From Lentimicrobium sp. (GTDB lineage: Bacteria > Bacteroidota > Bacteroidia > Bacteroidales > Lentimicrobiaceae), in assembly GCA_013336205.1 (NCBI GenBank), contig JAAXUD010000054.1, positions 1 to 10,347 on the forward strand: a stretch of DNA of 10,347 nt, given 5' to 3'. This document shows, in pieces, positions 1 to 6,196 of this stretch. A program made the position numbers and the translations under genes. Within the stretch, counting starts at the first letter, position 1. Each line of letters begins with the position of its first letter. The notes beneath the pieces are model-generated. The model was not told the origin of the DNA and searched no databases. It saw nothing but the letters and a program-made list of their open reading frames with translations.

Positions 1-551
1 TCGAGGTAGGACATAGGGTGCCACCCGTTATTATCATATACAGCCGGTTTGGGATACCACTGTGAAATCTGGTAAGATTCACCGATATGGCCCAGGCGGG
101 AAGTAATGCCTTTGGGGATTTTTACATGAAAGGGGGTAGTTATAGTTACTGTGTCGCCTGGCACTAAAGGGTTATTTAAAAAAATCCGGCATATATCAGG
201 ACTGCCTGGCATAAGCTGCCATTCAACATGAAGGCCTTCAGCCTTAAAGTCCAGTGAATCGATACACCCTTTCAATTCAGGGTCGTTGAACAATGCCTGC
301 TTCCCGTTTGAACTGAGCAGCTGCCTGGCTAATGCAGTGTTATTATCAGAATAACCATTTGGCCACAGGTGAAAAAATAAGTAATGAAGTGTGTCGGGTG
401 AATTATTAATATACTCAATTGATTCGGATGCATTCAATTCATGGCGCTGATCATTCAGCGTTACATTAATTGTATGATTTACTTCTTGCTGGAAATAATC
501 CTGTGCATAAGTTCCCGTTAAAAATCCAAAGAAAAACAAGCTGATAAACAT
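1..551 (-). CDS. M1-family metallopeptidase, N-terminal part (runs off left edge)
   Basis: This is the first ~183 codons of a gene whose 3' part lies beyond position 1. The protein opens with a hydrophobic segment ending TYA-QD, which looks like a signal peptide cleaved near residue 16, so an exported zinc aminopeptidase is expected. The segment then reads as the N-terminal beta-domain of Bacteroidota M1 peptidases: YFQQEVNHTINVTLND, later a LFFHLWPNGYSDNN stretch, and at the end QWYPKPAVYDNNGWHPMSYLD, a strongly conserved block of that subfamily. The catalytic HEXXH zinc site would lie outside the window, so activity cannot be judged. The ATG at 551 gives a signal peptide without basic residues. 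In-frame TTG codons at 554 and 590 are possible; the 590 start would add an Arg-Arg pair before the hydrophobic core, which suits export better. An in-frame TAG lies about 30-40 bases above 590. Family call is secure; start is uncertain. Confidence 0.88.
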   Translation of the reverse strand, partial: MFISLFFFGFLTGTYAQDYFQQEVNHTINVTLNDQRHELNASESIEYINNSPDTLHYLFFHLWPNGYSDNNTALARQLLSSNGKQALFNDPELKGCIDSLDFKAEGLHVEWQLMPGSPDICRIFLNNPLVPGDTVTITTPFHVKIPKGITSRLGHIGESYQISQWYPKPAVYDNNGWHPMSYL

Positions 552-909
552 CAACCGACGGATAATATGAAAATGTAGAAGTTCTTTCAACTGCTTTAAT
601 GTTAATTGATTATTGCAATTTGCTCCCTATGGTTGAGCGAAGAAAGCAGGTGACCTTCCGGCAGTATTTTTCCATGCTGATAAGAAAGAACCGACACTCC
701 GGAAACCATATTTTCACTGGCTTCATGCCCTTGCCAGGCTTAAAACAGGGTAAGATCAAAAAAACAGAGTTCTGCCAGTTCAGAACTCTATTATAATGCT
801 CCCTAAATAATTGATTACTGGCATTAAAGGGATGAATGCAAACCGGACAGCATTGATTTCAACAGCATAATGATGAAGTTAAAGACAACACAGGCTCAAT
901 ATATTAGTA
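552..909. other. Gene-free spacer between the M1 peptidase and the small anchored protein
   Basis: I see no convincing gene in this 358-base stretch. A 65-codon frame on the plus strand starting at 599 has no recognisable composition or family and reads against the direction of all other genes. A 21-codon minus-strand frame sits just upstream of the peptidase but shows no supporting signal. The one clear element is the hairpin terminator at 758-789. A promoter for the peptidase should lie between about 600 and 750, but I find no good match to the Bacteroidota -7 box TAnnTTTG. Confidence 0.6.
758..789 (-). terminator. Rho-independent terminator downstream of the small anchored protein
   Basis: AGAGTTCTG (766-774) and CAGAACTCT (781-789) form a perfect 9-bp stem with a 6-base loop. 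Seven A residues at 758-764 become a run of seven T on the minus strand directly after the stem (one G between). The polarity therefore ends leftward transcription, about 120 bases past the stop of the 910-1239 gene, and insulates the M1 peptidase from it. There is no T-run on the plus-strand side. Confidence 0.82.
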
Positions 910-1239
910 TCAAACCAAAAGGATTACCAATATTATAATCAGAATCAAAGTACCTACTCCAATATAGACATACCCGCCATTTGCACGAACACTTTCCTTC
1001 ATGTCTTTAAGTTCATTTCTCAATTCACTTTTCTCAACTGCTGAAAGGTTTGATTTGTCCATGTCACGAATTTCTTCAATCCGTTTTGTCATGCGGCCTA
1101 CTTCCTCTTCAGTCAGTTTGTTTTCCTTGTTGTTTTTTTCAGAATTAGCAGGGTTGTTTGATGCAGCCTCTGCTGCAAATAATGTTGATGTACTCAATGA
1201 CATAGCCATGATTAGTACAAAAAATAGCTTCTTTTTCAT
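910..1239 (-). CDS. Small exported protein with coiled-coil middle and C-terminal membrane anchor
   Basis: The 109-residue product starts MKKKLFF and has a classical signal peptide (residues 1 to about 22, cleavage likely after LFA). It is followed by a charged, Asn/Lys/Glu-rich segment (25-45), a helical region (about 43-86) rich in Glu, Lys and Arg with heptad-like Leu/Met/Ile spacing, a short NGGYVYIGVG turn, and a strongly hydrophobic C-terminus (about 89-109) that ends the protein inside the membrane. This suggests a periplasm-facing helical domain tethered by its tail. Proteins of this shape recur in Bacteroidota as hypothetical proteins; I do not know a function and assign none. The start is supported by the signal peptide and the A-rich leader immediately before the ATG. 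It has its own terminator (758-789) and a long upstream spacer with a dyad, so it is probably a single-gene transcript. Confidence 0.85.
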   Translation of the reverse strand: MKKKLFFVLIMAMSLSTSTLFAAEAASNNPANSEKNNKENKLTEEEVGRMTKRIEEIRDMDKSNLSAVEKSELRNELKDMKESVRANGGYVYIGVGTLILIIILVILLV

Positions 1240-1691
1240 TTTTTTTTGTTTTTAATTTGTTGTATTAATTGAATATAAAATTACATGCAAATTCATTTTT
1301 GCCTGTTACACAATCATTTAAATAAGTTACATGATTGTCACATTTCAGCAGGTGTACAAATGGTGCAGGAGGGCTTTTCAGCTATGGTTAAATCTGTATT
1401 GTACAGCACCTGATTCGTTTTTTTTAGGATTTTAAGCAGTGATGAGAAAAATCACATTGCCAGAATTGCATCAGATGGTTTTGTTCATCATGCAGTGCTG
1501 GCAACAGTTAGTATAATAACATATCTTGAATTATGAATATCAGATACATGCATTGTGTTGCTAAAGCTTGCACTGGATGTATCCTGTTCCAAAGCCAGTT
1601 ACAGTGCAATCCTTACAGCCTCAATTATATGAATCTTGAAGAATGTACCTTGCATATAATTCTCCCGGATTTATATTAGAGCAGACGTTAA
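1240..1691. other. Spacer upstream of the small anchored protein, with dyads
   Basis: No gene is visible in these 452 bases on either strand. The stretch holds a dyad at 1310-1338 close to the downstream gene, a second symmetrical sequence GTGAT-N7-ATCAC at 1439-1455, and an 8-bp inverted repeat TTGCACTG/CAGTGCAA (1568-1575 and 1602-1609) with a 26-base loop. The last lies 80-120 bases beyond the stop of the 1692-2582 kinase gene; it has no T-run, so it is not a standard terminator. Confidence 0.5.
1288..1338 (-). promoter_or_regulatory. Candidate promoter with overlapping operator dyad for the small anchored protein
   Basis: On the minus strand TGAATTTG (1288-1295) matches the Bacteroidota -7 consensus TAnnTTTG in 5 of the 6 fixed positions. 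A TTG lies 15 bases upstream, which is shorter than usual. Directly above it, ACAATCAT (1310-1317) and ATGATTGT (1331-1338) form a perfect 8-bp inverted repeat with a 13-base spacer, about 70-100 bases before the start codon, where a regulator could bind over or next to the -33 region. Both elements are predictions from sequence pattern alone. Confidence 0.3.
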
Positions 1692-2582
1692 CTAATTATC
1701 AGGTATAAAGCGGGGTAACGTAAAAATAAATTTACTTCCTTTCTCCGGTTCACTTTCAACCCGGATCGTACCTCCATGCTTTTCAACAAATTCTTTGCAA
1801 AGTGCCAATCCCAGCCCTGTGCCTTTTTCATTATTGGTACCCCTGGTTGAATGAATCTTTTTTTCTGTAAATAGTTCTTTATGTGCTTTATGTGTAATTC
1901 CAATGCCATTATCTTCCACTACAATTACAATAAATTGAGATTCTTCAGATGCGCTTATCGTTATCCTTCCTCCAATGAAAGAATATTTTATGGCGTTGTT
2001 GATCAGATTTCTTAAAATAGTTTTTACCATCTGAACGTCTGCAACTATATTGAGGTTGTAAGGGATGGATTGATTTAGTGTTATTTGTTTATGAGAGGCA
2101 GAAACCCGATTGTTGTCAATTTCCTCATCTACCATTTTGTTAAAATTAAGCTGTTCCGGATTAAAGTAGGTTGCTTTATTCTGTTCGGCAGTCCACATTA
2201 AAAGATTGTCCAGCAGATTGAGCGTTCCGTTTGCTGAATTGGTAGCCATTCTGATATACTTCTCAGCCAGTGCGATATCATGATCATTATAACTGTCCCT
2301 TAACAGAGCGAGGGCACCTATGATTGTAATGAAAGGACTCCTCAGATCATGTGCTAAAATTGAAAGGAATTTCGCATTTGTCTCAATGACTTCAGCAAGT
2401 TTTACTGATTGCTCTGTTGAGTGTTTTTCTAACTTGATATTGCTTTCCTCCATTCCCTTCAGACGGAATCTCAGGTCAATAATTCTTGCCATTTGATTCT
2501 GAGCACTTGGGTTTGAGAGCTCTGATGGATCCGAACTTCCTTTTTTTTCTTCAATACTGTTATTGTCGGGTTTGAGATTCAT
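1692..2582 (-). CDS. Soluble sensor-less histidine kinase
   Basis: The 296-residue protein has a polar N-terminus with no membrane segment and no recognisable PAS or GAF domain, then a likely coiled coil (about 35-72) leading into a HisKA dimerisation domain. The phosphoacceptor is H78 in SILAHDLRSPF. The ATP-binding domain shows the N box NLINNAIKYS (about 192-201), the G1 motif VEDNGIGI (about 222-229), and the G2 motif KGTGLGLAL (about 253-261), so it looks catalytically complete. With no input domain in the chain, it is probably cytoplasmic and receives its signal from a partner protein or through the coiled coil. No response regulator is adjacent in the same transcript: the nearest gene upstream, the 2974-4689 hybrid kinase, is about 390 bases away. 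The ATG at 2582 is the natural start; its -7-like box (2607-2614) is weak. Confidence 0.9.
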   Translation of the reverse strand: MNLKPDNNSIEEKKGSSDPSELSNPSAQNQMARIIDLRFRLKGMEESNIKLEKHSTEQSVKLAEVIETNAKFLSILAHDLRSPFITIIGALALLRDSYNDHDIALAEKYIRMATNSANGTLNLLDNLLMWTAEQNKATYFNPEQLNFNKMVDEEIDNNRVSASHKQITLNQSIPYNLNIVADVQMVKTILRNLINNAIKYSFIGGRITISASEESQFIVIVVEDNGIGITHKAHKELFTEKKIHSTRGTNNEKGTGLGLALCKEFVEKHGGTIRVESEPEKGSKFIFTLPRFIPDN

Positions 2583-2973
2583 AGTATATGTATTTAATTA
2601 AATTGGCAAATGCACCGGCTCGTTTGTTGTTATAGTGCATGCCGGCAACGGTTTTTATTGTGATGCCAGGCAATTCCGGGCTTAACCGGATTTCTGCTCA
2701 GTTAATTCTGTAAATACTTGTTTTTCTGCTATTGCTCTGAACAAAGGGTAACAATGGTTTAGAGTGCATACAGCATAAACTTGAATGTTATTAGATTACT
2801 TGATGTCAAAGGTAGGCTGCCATTTTTAAAAAGTCGTTACACAATTAGTGCATTGAATTGCATCATTCACACCCTTTTGTTGAGTTGATGGTATCGAAAA
2901 TTTTTGTCGGGTAGCAATAGGGATTTCCCTTCCATCTGCAGTTGCATCGCCGATTAAGTAGCCGGTATCGGAA
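2583..2973. other. Spacer between two kinase genes, no gene seen
   Basis: These 391 bases hold no supported gene. A minus-strand frame of about 55 codons just downstream of the hybrid kinase stop is open but has no start codon and no recognisable family. TGCATTTG (minus strand, 2607-2614) is a one-mismatch -7 box 25 bases before the downstream kinase ATG, without a TTG at the right distance. A small hairpin TCCGG-GCTTAA-CCGGA lies at 2675-2690. No terminator with a T-run follows the hybrid kinase, so read-through into the sensor-less kinase cannot be excluded. Confidence 0.5.
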
Positions 2974-4689
2974 TTAATTGGGGAAATATTTTTGTATCAG
3001 CGATTCCAATTTCTCTATAGCAATGGGTTTAGTAATATAATCATTGCAACCTGCATTAATTGCCCTGGCTCTGTCACCGGCCAAAGCGGAAGAAGTTTGC
3101 GCAATAATAATTACCTGTTTGTTGAAAGCCCTGATCTGCTTTGTCGCTATATATCCATCTAAAACGGGCATTCGGATATCCATCATCACCAAATCTATGT
3201 CAGTGTGTTCAAGACATACTTCAACAGCTTCAGTCCCGGTTTTTGCTTTCAGAATCTGACGGGCAAACTTCCCGACGCCCAATTGCATTACCCTTCCGGA
3301 TATTTCATCATCATCGGCGATTAAAACTTTCAGGTTAACAGCCTGGTTTGATGATACAACAAAAGGAAAATGTTTTCTTTTTTCAATTATCTTAACCGGA
3401 GTAGCGTGTAAAGGAACGGTAAAATAAAAAGTTGTTCCTTTGTTTTCGTCGCTTTCTAACCAAATTTTTCCGCCCAGCAGTTCCACATAGGCACTGGCAA
3501 TTGACAGGCCAAGCCCGGCTCCCTGCAATGCCGCCTTATCATAGATATCTGCCTGAATAAACCGTTCAAAAACGGCCTGCTGCCGAGCTAAAGGAATACC
3601 TATGCCTGTATCCTTAACAAAAAACTCAATGTAGTTGCCTTTCATAGTAAATCCAATTTCTATATAGCCATGGCTTGTATATTTAATTGAATTTTTTATC
3701 AGATTGCTAAGGATAGCATATATTTTTTCATGATCAGTTTGAACGATAAGCTTATTCGACTGATCGGTTTTACTATAGATCAGTTGTAACCCCTTACTTT
3801 CAACTTCAGGTTTAAAAAAATTGTAGATGAATTCGAGCTGCTCATTGATCTCTGATTCCCTGAGATTAATTTCCATCAACCCCGATTCAATTTTCGATAT
3901 ATCAATAATGTTATTGATGATATTAAGCATGCGGGCACCGCTTTTCTCAATAATGCCGATATACTTCTGCTGTGTGTAACCTGAAAGTCCGGGTTCTTTC
4001 AGTAAATCAGCAAATCCAAGAATTCCATTCATCGGAGTGCGGATTTCATGCGACATGTTCGCAAGAAATGCCGACTTTAAATGGTCGCTTTCTTCGGCTT
4101 TTTCCCTGGCTGCAATTAGTTCTATCGCAGCTTCTCTTTTTTCTTCAATCTGAAAGGCAAGCTCATTGTTGGCAATGATTAGTAATTTTTCTGAAAGTTT
4201 TCGCGTGGTAATGTCACGAATATTGCATTGGATTACTTCACTATTGCTTTCTGAGTAAAGATTGCTGACGAACTCAACATTAATTTTTCTCCCATCTATT
4301 GTTTCAAGTGGTAAATTATCATAACGGACATATTCTTTCTGTTTTAATTCAAGAAACTTATCCTTATTTGCAGCAACATCTTTAAAGAATCCGATTTCCC
4401 AGATCCCTTTTTCAATAAATTCTTCTTTTGAATAACCAAGCAGCTCAATCAAAAAAGGATTAACATCTTTAATCATTCCTGTTTCTGCATCCAATATAAG
4501 AATCCCATCTTTTGCTGTTTCAAAAAGTCGCCGGTAGCGGCCTTCCGAAGCCCTCAACTCATCCAATGCGATGGTGTGTGATGATGAAGTTGAATTGCAC
4601 AATTCGAGCATAGCAGTATATTTCTGCTGAAGATCATTTATCTCAAGATGGAGTTCATCGATTGATTTATCCTGTTTATTCATAATCAT
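2974..4689 (-). CDS. Hybrid histidine kinase, PAS-HisKA-HATPase-REC
   Basis: The 571-residue protein has no membrane segments and should be cytoplasmic. After an N-terminal helix (about 8-50) comes one PAS domain (about 50-160, starting RYRRLFETAKDGILILD and ending in the usual IRDIT). A helical linker (about 170-205) contains ANNELAFQIEEKREAAIEL, one copy of the element that is repeated eight times in the kinase at 6193-9087. HisKA carries H214 in NMSHEIRTPMNG. The ATPase domain has the N box at about 329-337, KDTGIGIP at 359-366 and GAGLGLS at 390-396. The C-terminal receiver has the acidic pair D459/D460, phosphoacceptor D504 in MMDIRMP, T532 and K554; the usual LTA around the Thr reads QTS here. 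No HPt domain follows, so the receiver may need a separate HPt or act back on the kinase. It starts 49 bases after the CsbD-like gene and is probably co-transcribed with it. A second Met two codons in is an alternative start. Confidence 0.93.
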   Translation of the reverse strand: MIMNKQDKSIDELHLEINDLQQKYTAMLELCNSTSSSHTIALDELRASEGRYRRLFETAKDGILILDAETGMIKDVNPFLIELLGYSKEEFIEKGIWEIGFFKDVAANKDKFLELKQKEYVRYDNLPLETIDGRKINVEFVSNLYSESNSEVIQCNIRDITTRKLSEKLLIIANNELAFQIEEKREAAIELIAAREKAEESDHLKSAFLANMSHEIRTPMNGILGFADLLKEPGLSGYTQQKYIGIIEKSGARMLNIINNIIDISKIESGLMEINLRESEINEQLEFIYNFFKPEVESKGLQLIYSKTDQSNKLIVQTDHEKIYAILSNLIKNSIKYTSHGYIEIGFTMKGNYIEFFVKDTGIGIPLARQQAVFERFIQADIYDKAALQGAGLGLSIASAYVELLGGKIWLESDENKGTTFYFTVPLHATPVKIIEKRKHFPFVVSSNQAVNLKVLIADDDEISGRVMQLGVGKFARQILKAKTGTEAVEVCLEHTDIDLVMMDIRMPVLDGYIATKQIRAFNKQVIIIAQTSSALAGDRARAINAGCNDYITKPIAIEKLESLIQKYFPN

Positions 4690-4738
4690 TTTTCTAATAA
4701 TCTGATTTTTTCTTTGTGTGAAAACTTTCAGGGTATGA

Positions 4739-4924
4739 CTAAAGCAGTCTGATTATTTTTCGCATCTCTTTTTTAGTCATTCCGAGTTTATATTCCACCA
4801 TTCTTAACATATCCTGCTCCAGTGTATGCTGATATTCCAAATCGGCGTCTGTAAGCTGAGGGTATCTGATTTTTAATTTGGCCTGAAGCTCGCTCCAAAA
4901 ATCGGTGGTTGTTAATTCGTTCAT
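4739..4924 (-). CDS. CsbD-like small stress protein
   Basis: The 61-residue protein is compact and charged, with no signal peptide or membrane segment. Its order of motifs follows the CsbD-like fold: an aromatic start (DFWSELQAKLKIRYPQL), the TDADLEY turn, a second helix with alternating acidic and hydrophobic residues, and a C-terminal helix LGMTKKEMRKIIRLL. CsbD-like proteins are abundant small proteins induced by general stress in many bacteria; their molecular action is not known. It lacks the Gly-rich centre seen in many members, so the match is by overall layout rather than exact motif. The gene is the first of a likely two-gene transcript with the hybrid kinase 49 bases downstream. Its leader carries a direct repeat (4925-4943) and a symmetrical site further up (4990-5003). 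Confidence 0.68.
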   Translation of the reverse strand: MNELTTTDFWSELQAKLKIRYPQLTDADLEYQHTLEQDMLRMVEYKLGMTKKEMRKIIRLL

Positions 4925-4943
4925 TTTAGTGGTTTTTAGTGGT
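4925..4943 (-). repeat. Direct repeat in the CsbD-like gene leader
   Basis: On the minus strand the bases just before the ATG read as two adjacent copies of ACCACTAAAA, the second ending at the start codon. There is no Shine-Dalgarno sequence. The A-rich unit sits where ribosome contact is made in Bacteroidota leaders. It also resembles the ACACTAA units of the spacer repeat near 10130-10232. Confidence 0.5.
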
Positions 4944-4989
4944 TCGTAAAAGGTCTAAATATTTAGGATAGCCGTGAAACATTGAAAAG

Positions 4990-5003
4990 TGAGAAAAATC
5001 TCA
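4990..5003. promoter_or_regulatory. Symmetrical operator candidate above the CsbD-like gene
   Basis: TGAGA-AAAA-TCTCA is a perfect 5-bp inverted repeat with a 4-base spacer, ending 66 bases upstream of the CsbD-like ATG. The spacing fits a site at or above a -33 region. A related sequence with the same 11 bases TGAGAAAAATC lies at 1443-1453. No regulator is known to me for this motif, and a short AT-rich palindrome can arise by chance. Confidence 0.3.
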
Positions 5004-5698
5004 GGATTGAATTCTGTTCAGGCTTTTGTCTGGGTAATAATTGTTGCGTTGATGAGAATCTGAAATTCAACAATTACCCGGAGGATATTATATTTGCAGA
5101 GGCCCTTATTCAAAAATCCAATGATGAATGAGCATGGTAAAATTAATCAGTCCTGAAAAAACAAGCATTACATAATTCTATGTTTAATTTGCATTATTCA
5201 CACATATATCTAATTAAAATATATATATCCTGCATGACAGCAGGCGCCGGAAGTGTAGTTATAATATCAGCTTGATCTACAAGGGATCAATCAAAAACTT
5301 CCCGGATGAATCAGTGTTTTGAGTTCAAAATAGGACTGATTGGGGGCTGATTCATACAGCGCGGGGCTGTCCGCCGCAAAGGAATGCCGAGGATAACACA
5401 CTGGCTATCAGTAATTAATGTCTGTTCTTTATCGGTAACTGAACGCCATTGTGGGTTCCCCTCAATACAGGGCAACCTATGCAGGCTTGTATTGCAGTCC
5501 GGCAGACCCTATTTAAAATCTCTCAACTCAAATCCAGTTTTCCCGATTTTTCGGATTGATTCAATAATAATAGCCTGGGAAACAATTATCACGCGCTATG
5601 ACGCATTTTCATGACTATTAATGTTATGCGTCTTGATGCATTGTATCTACAGTGCATTGATAATCAATTGTATAAAAATGCTAATCGAAGTGCTGAAA

Positions 5699-5732
5699 TA
5701 AAAAATCGCCCCTGATACAAATCACGGGCGAT
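5699..5732 (-). terminator. Rho-independent terminator of the AraC-kinase-regulator operon
   Basis: ATCGCCC (5705-5711) pairs with GGGCGAT (5726-5732). After one C-C mismatch, TGAT (5713-5716) pairs with ATCA (5721-5724) around an ACAA loop. Read on the minus strand, the stem runs straight into a run of six T (5700-5705, the first overlapping the stem). It lies 30 bases past the stop codon of the response regulator, so it closes the three-gene leftward transcript that starts near 9727. Confidence 0.88.
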
Positions 5733-5761
5733 AATAATCAGATGATTGAATGAGGCTGGTA

Positions 5762-6196
5762 TTACATCCTGTCCATATACCAGTTTAATGTTTTTTCAAT
5801 TTTGCGTGTATGAAAGATTGTGCTGATGGATTTTTGTAGACGTATAAAAGCCGTTTCACTTTTCACCACATAATCTGAAGCTTTGTGAAGCATGCAATCA
5901 ACGGCTACTTCAATTTTATCCTGCGACGACAGCATAACCACAGGTATATCAGGGTTGTATGCCTTTATCTTGTCAAGGGTAATAATTCCATTCATGGCAG
6001 TTTTGTCAATACCATCCAGGAGATAATCCAAAATAATCACATCAGGATCGTTTTCCAGATTGGCAATACACAATTCACCGGTAGCATAGGTTTCGATTTC
6101 AAAATCAGCATGTTCCAGCAATTCTATTTCCAATAGTTTCAGATACAGGGCATCATCGTCGACCAGAAAAAGTTTTATTTTTTTTTCGTTGCTCAT
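5762..6196 (-). CDS. Single-domain response regulator
   Basis: The 144-residue protein is a receiver domain with only a short helical tail and no DNA-binding or enzymatic output. Key residues are all visible: acidic pair D13/D14 in FLVDDD, phosphoacceptor D57 in IILDYLLDG, S90 in VVMLSSQD and K112 in DYVVKSE. Its ATG overlaps the stop codon of the upstream hybrid kinase by four bases (ATGA, 6193-6196), so translation is very likely coupled and the two proteins made in fixed ratio. That arrangement makes it the probable acceptor of phosphate from the kinase's HPt histidine. Without an output domain it must act by binding a partner or serve as a phosphate sink. A terminator follows after 30 bases. 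A CheY-like role is possible, but no chemotaxis or motility gene is in view. Confidence 0.93.
   Translation of the reverse strand: MSNEKKIKLFLVDDDALYLKLLEIELLEHADFEIETYATGELCIANLENDPDVIILDYLLDGIDKTAMNGIITLDKIKAYNPDIPVVMLSSQDKIEVAVDCMLHKASDYVVKSETAFIRLQKSISTIFHTRKIEKTLNWYMDRM

Larger units (their letters stand above)
4925..5761. other. Long gene-free stretch with several inverted repeats
   Basis: No credible gene occupies these 837 bases. A 76-codon plus-strand frame (5384-5614) has no family resemblance and runs against every other gene. An 11-codon frame MMNEHGKINQS follows the plus-strand box TATATTTG at 5089-5096, a perfect -7 match without a -33 TTG. Inverted repeats are TTGATC/GATCAA (5272-5277, 5285-5290), ATGAATCAG/CTGATTCAT (5306-5314, 5347-5355) and GACGCAT/ATGCGTC (5600-5606, 5626-5632). 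The section 5341-5400 is clearly richer in GC than its surroundings. The stretch ends on the right at the operon terminator. Confidence 0.5.

Noticed and set aside
599..796. 65-codon plus-strand open frame left of the small anchored protein
   Set aside because: It runs through the terminator hairpin at 758-789, opposes the neighbouring genes and has no recognisable family.
1305..2845. GTTACACAAT shared between two spacers (1305-1314 and 2836-2845)
   Set aside because: A 10-base match among several kilobases of AT-rich spacer on both strands is expected by chance.
2830..2990. Open minus-strand frame of about 55 codons after the hybrid kinase stop
   Set aside because: It has no usable start codon and no recognisable sequence, and lies out of frame with the kinase, so a frameshifted extension is not supported.
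5341..5400. GC-rich patch considered as a tRNA or cobalamin riboswitch remnant
   Set aside because: No cloverleaf, acceptor stem or B12-box sequence can be formed, and pairings are only four to five bases long.
5384..5614. 76-codon plus-strand open frame in the long spacer
   Set aside because: Composition is not protein-like for this genome, no domain is recognisable, it opposes all neighbours, and no promoter or leader is visible.
2634..5657. AGTGCAT seen four times in spacers (2634, 2763, 2847, 5651)
   Set aside because: It is somewhat frequent but not symmetrical or regularly placed relative to genes, and it also occurs inside a coding region near 6543.
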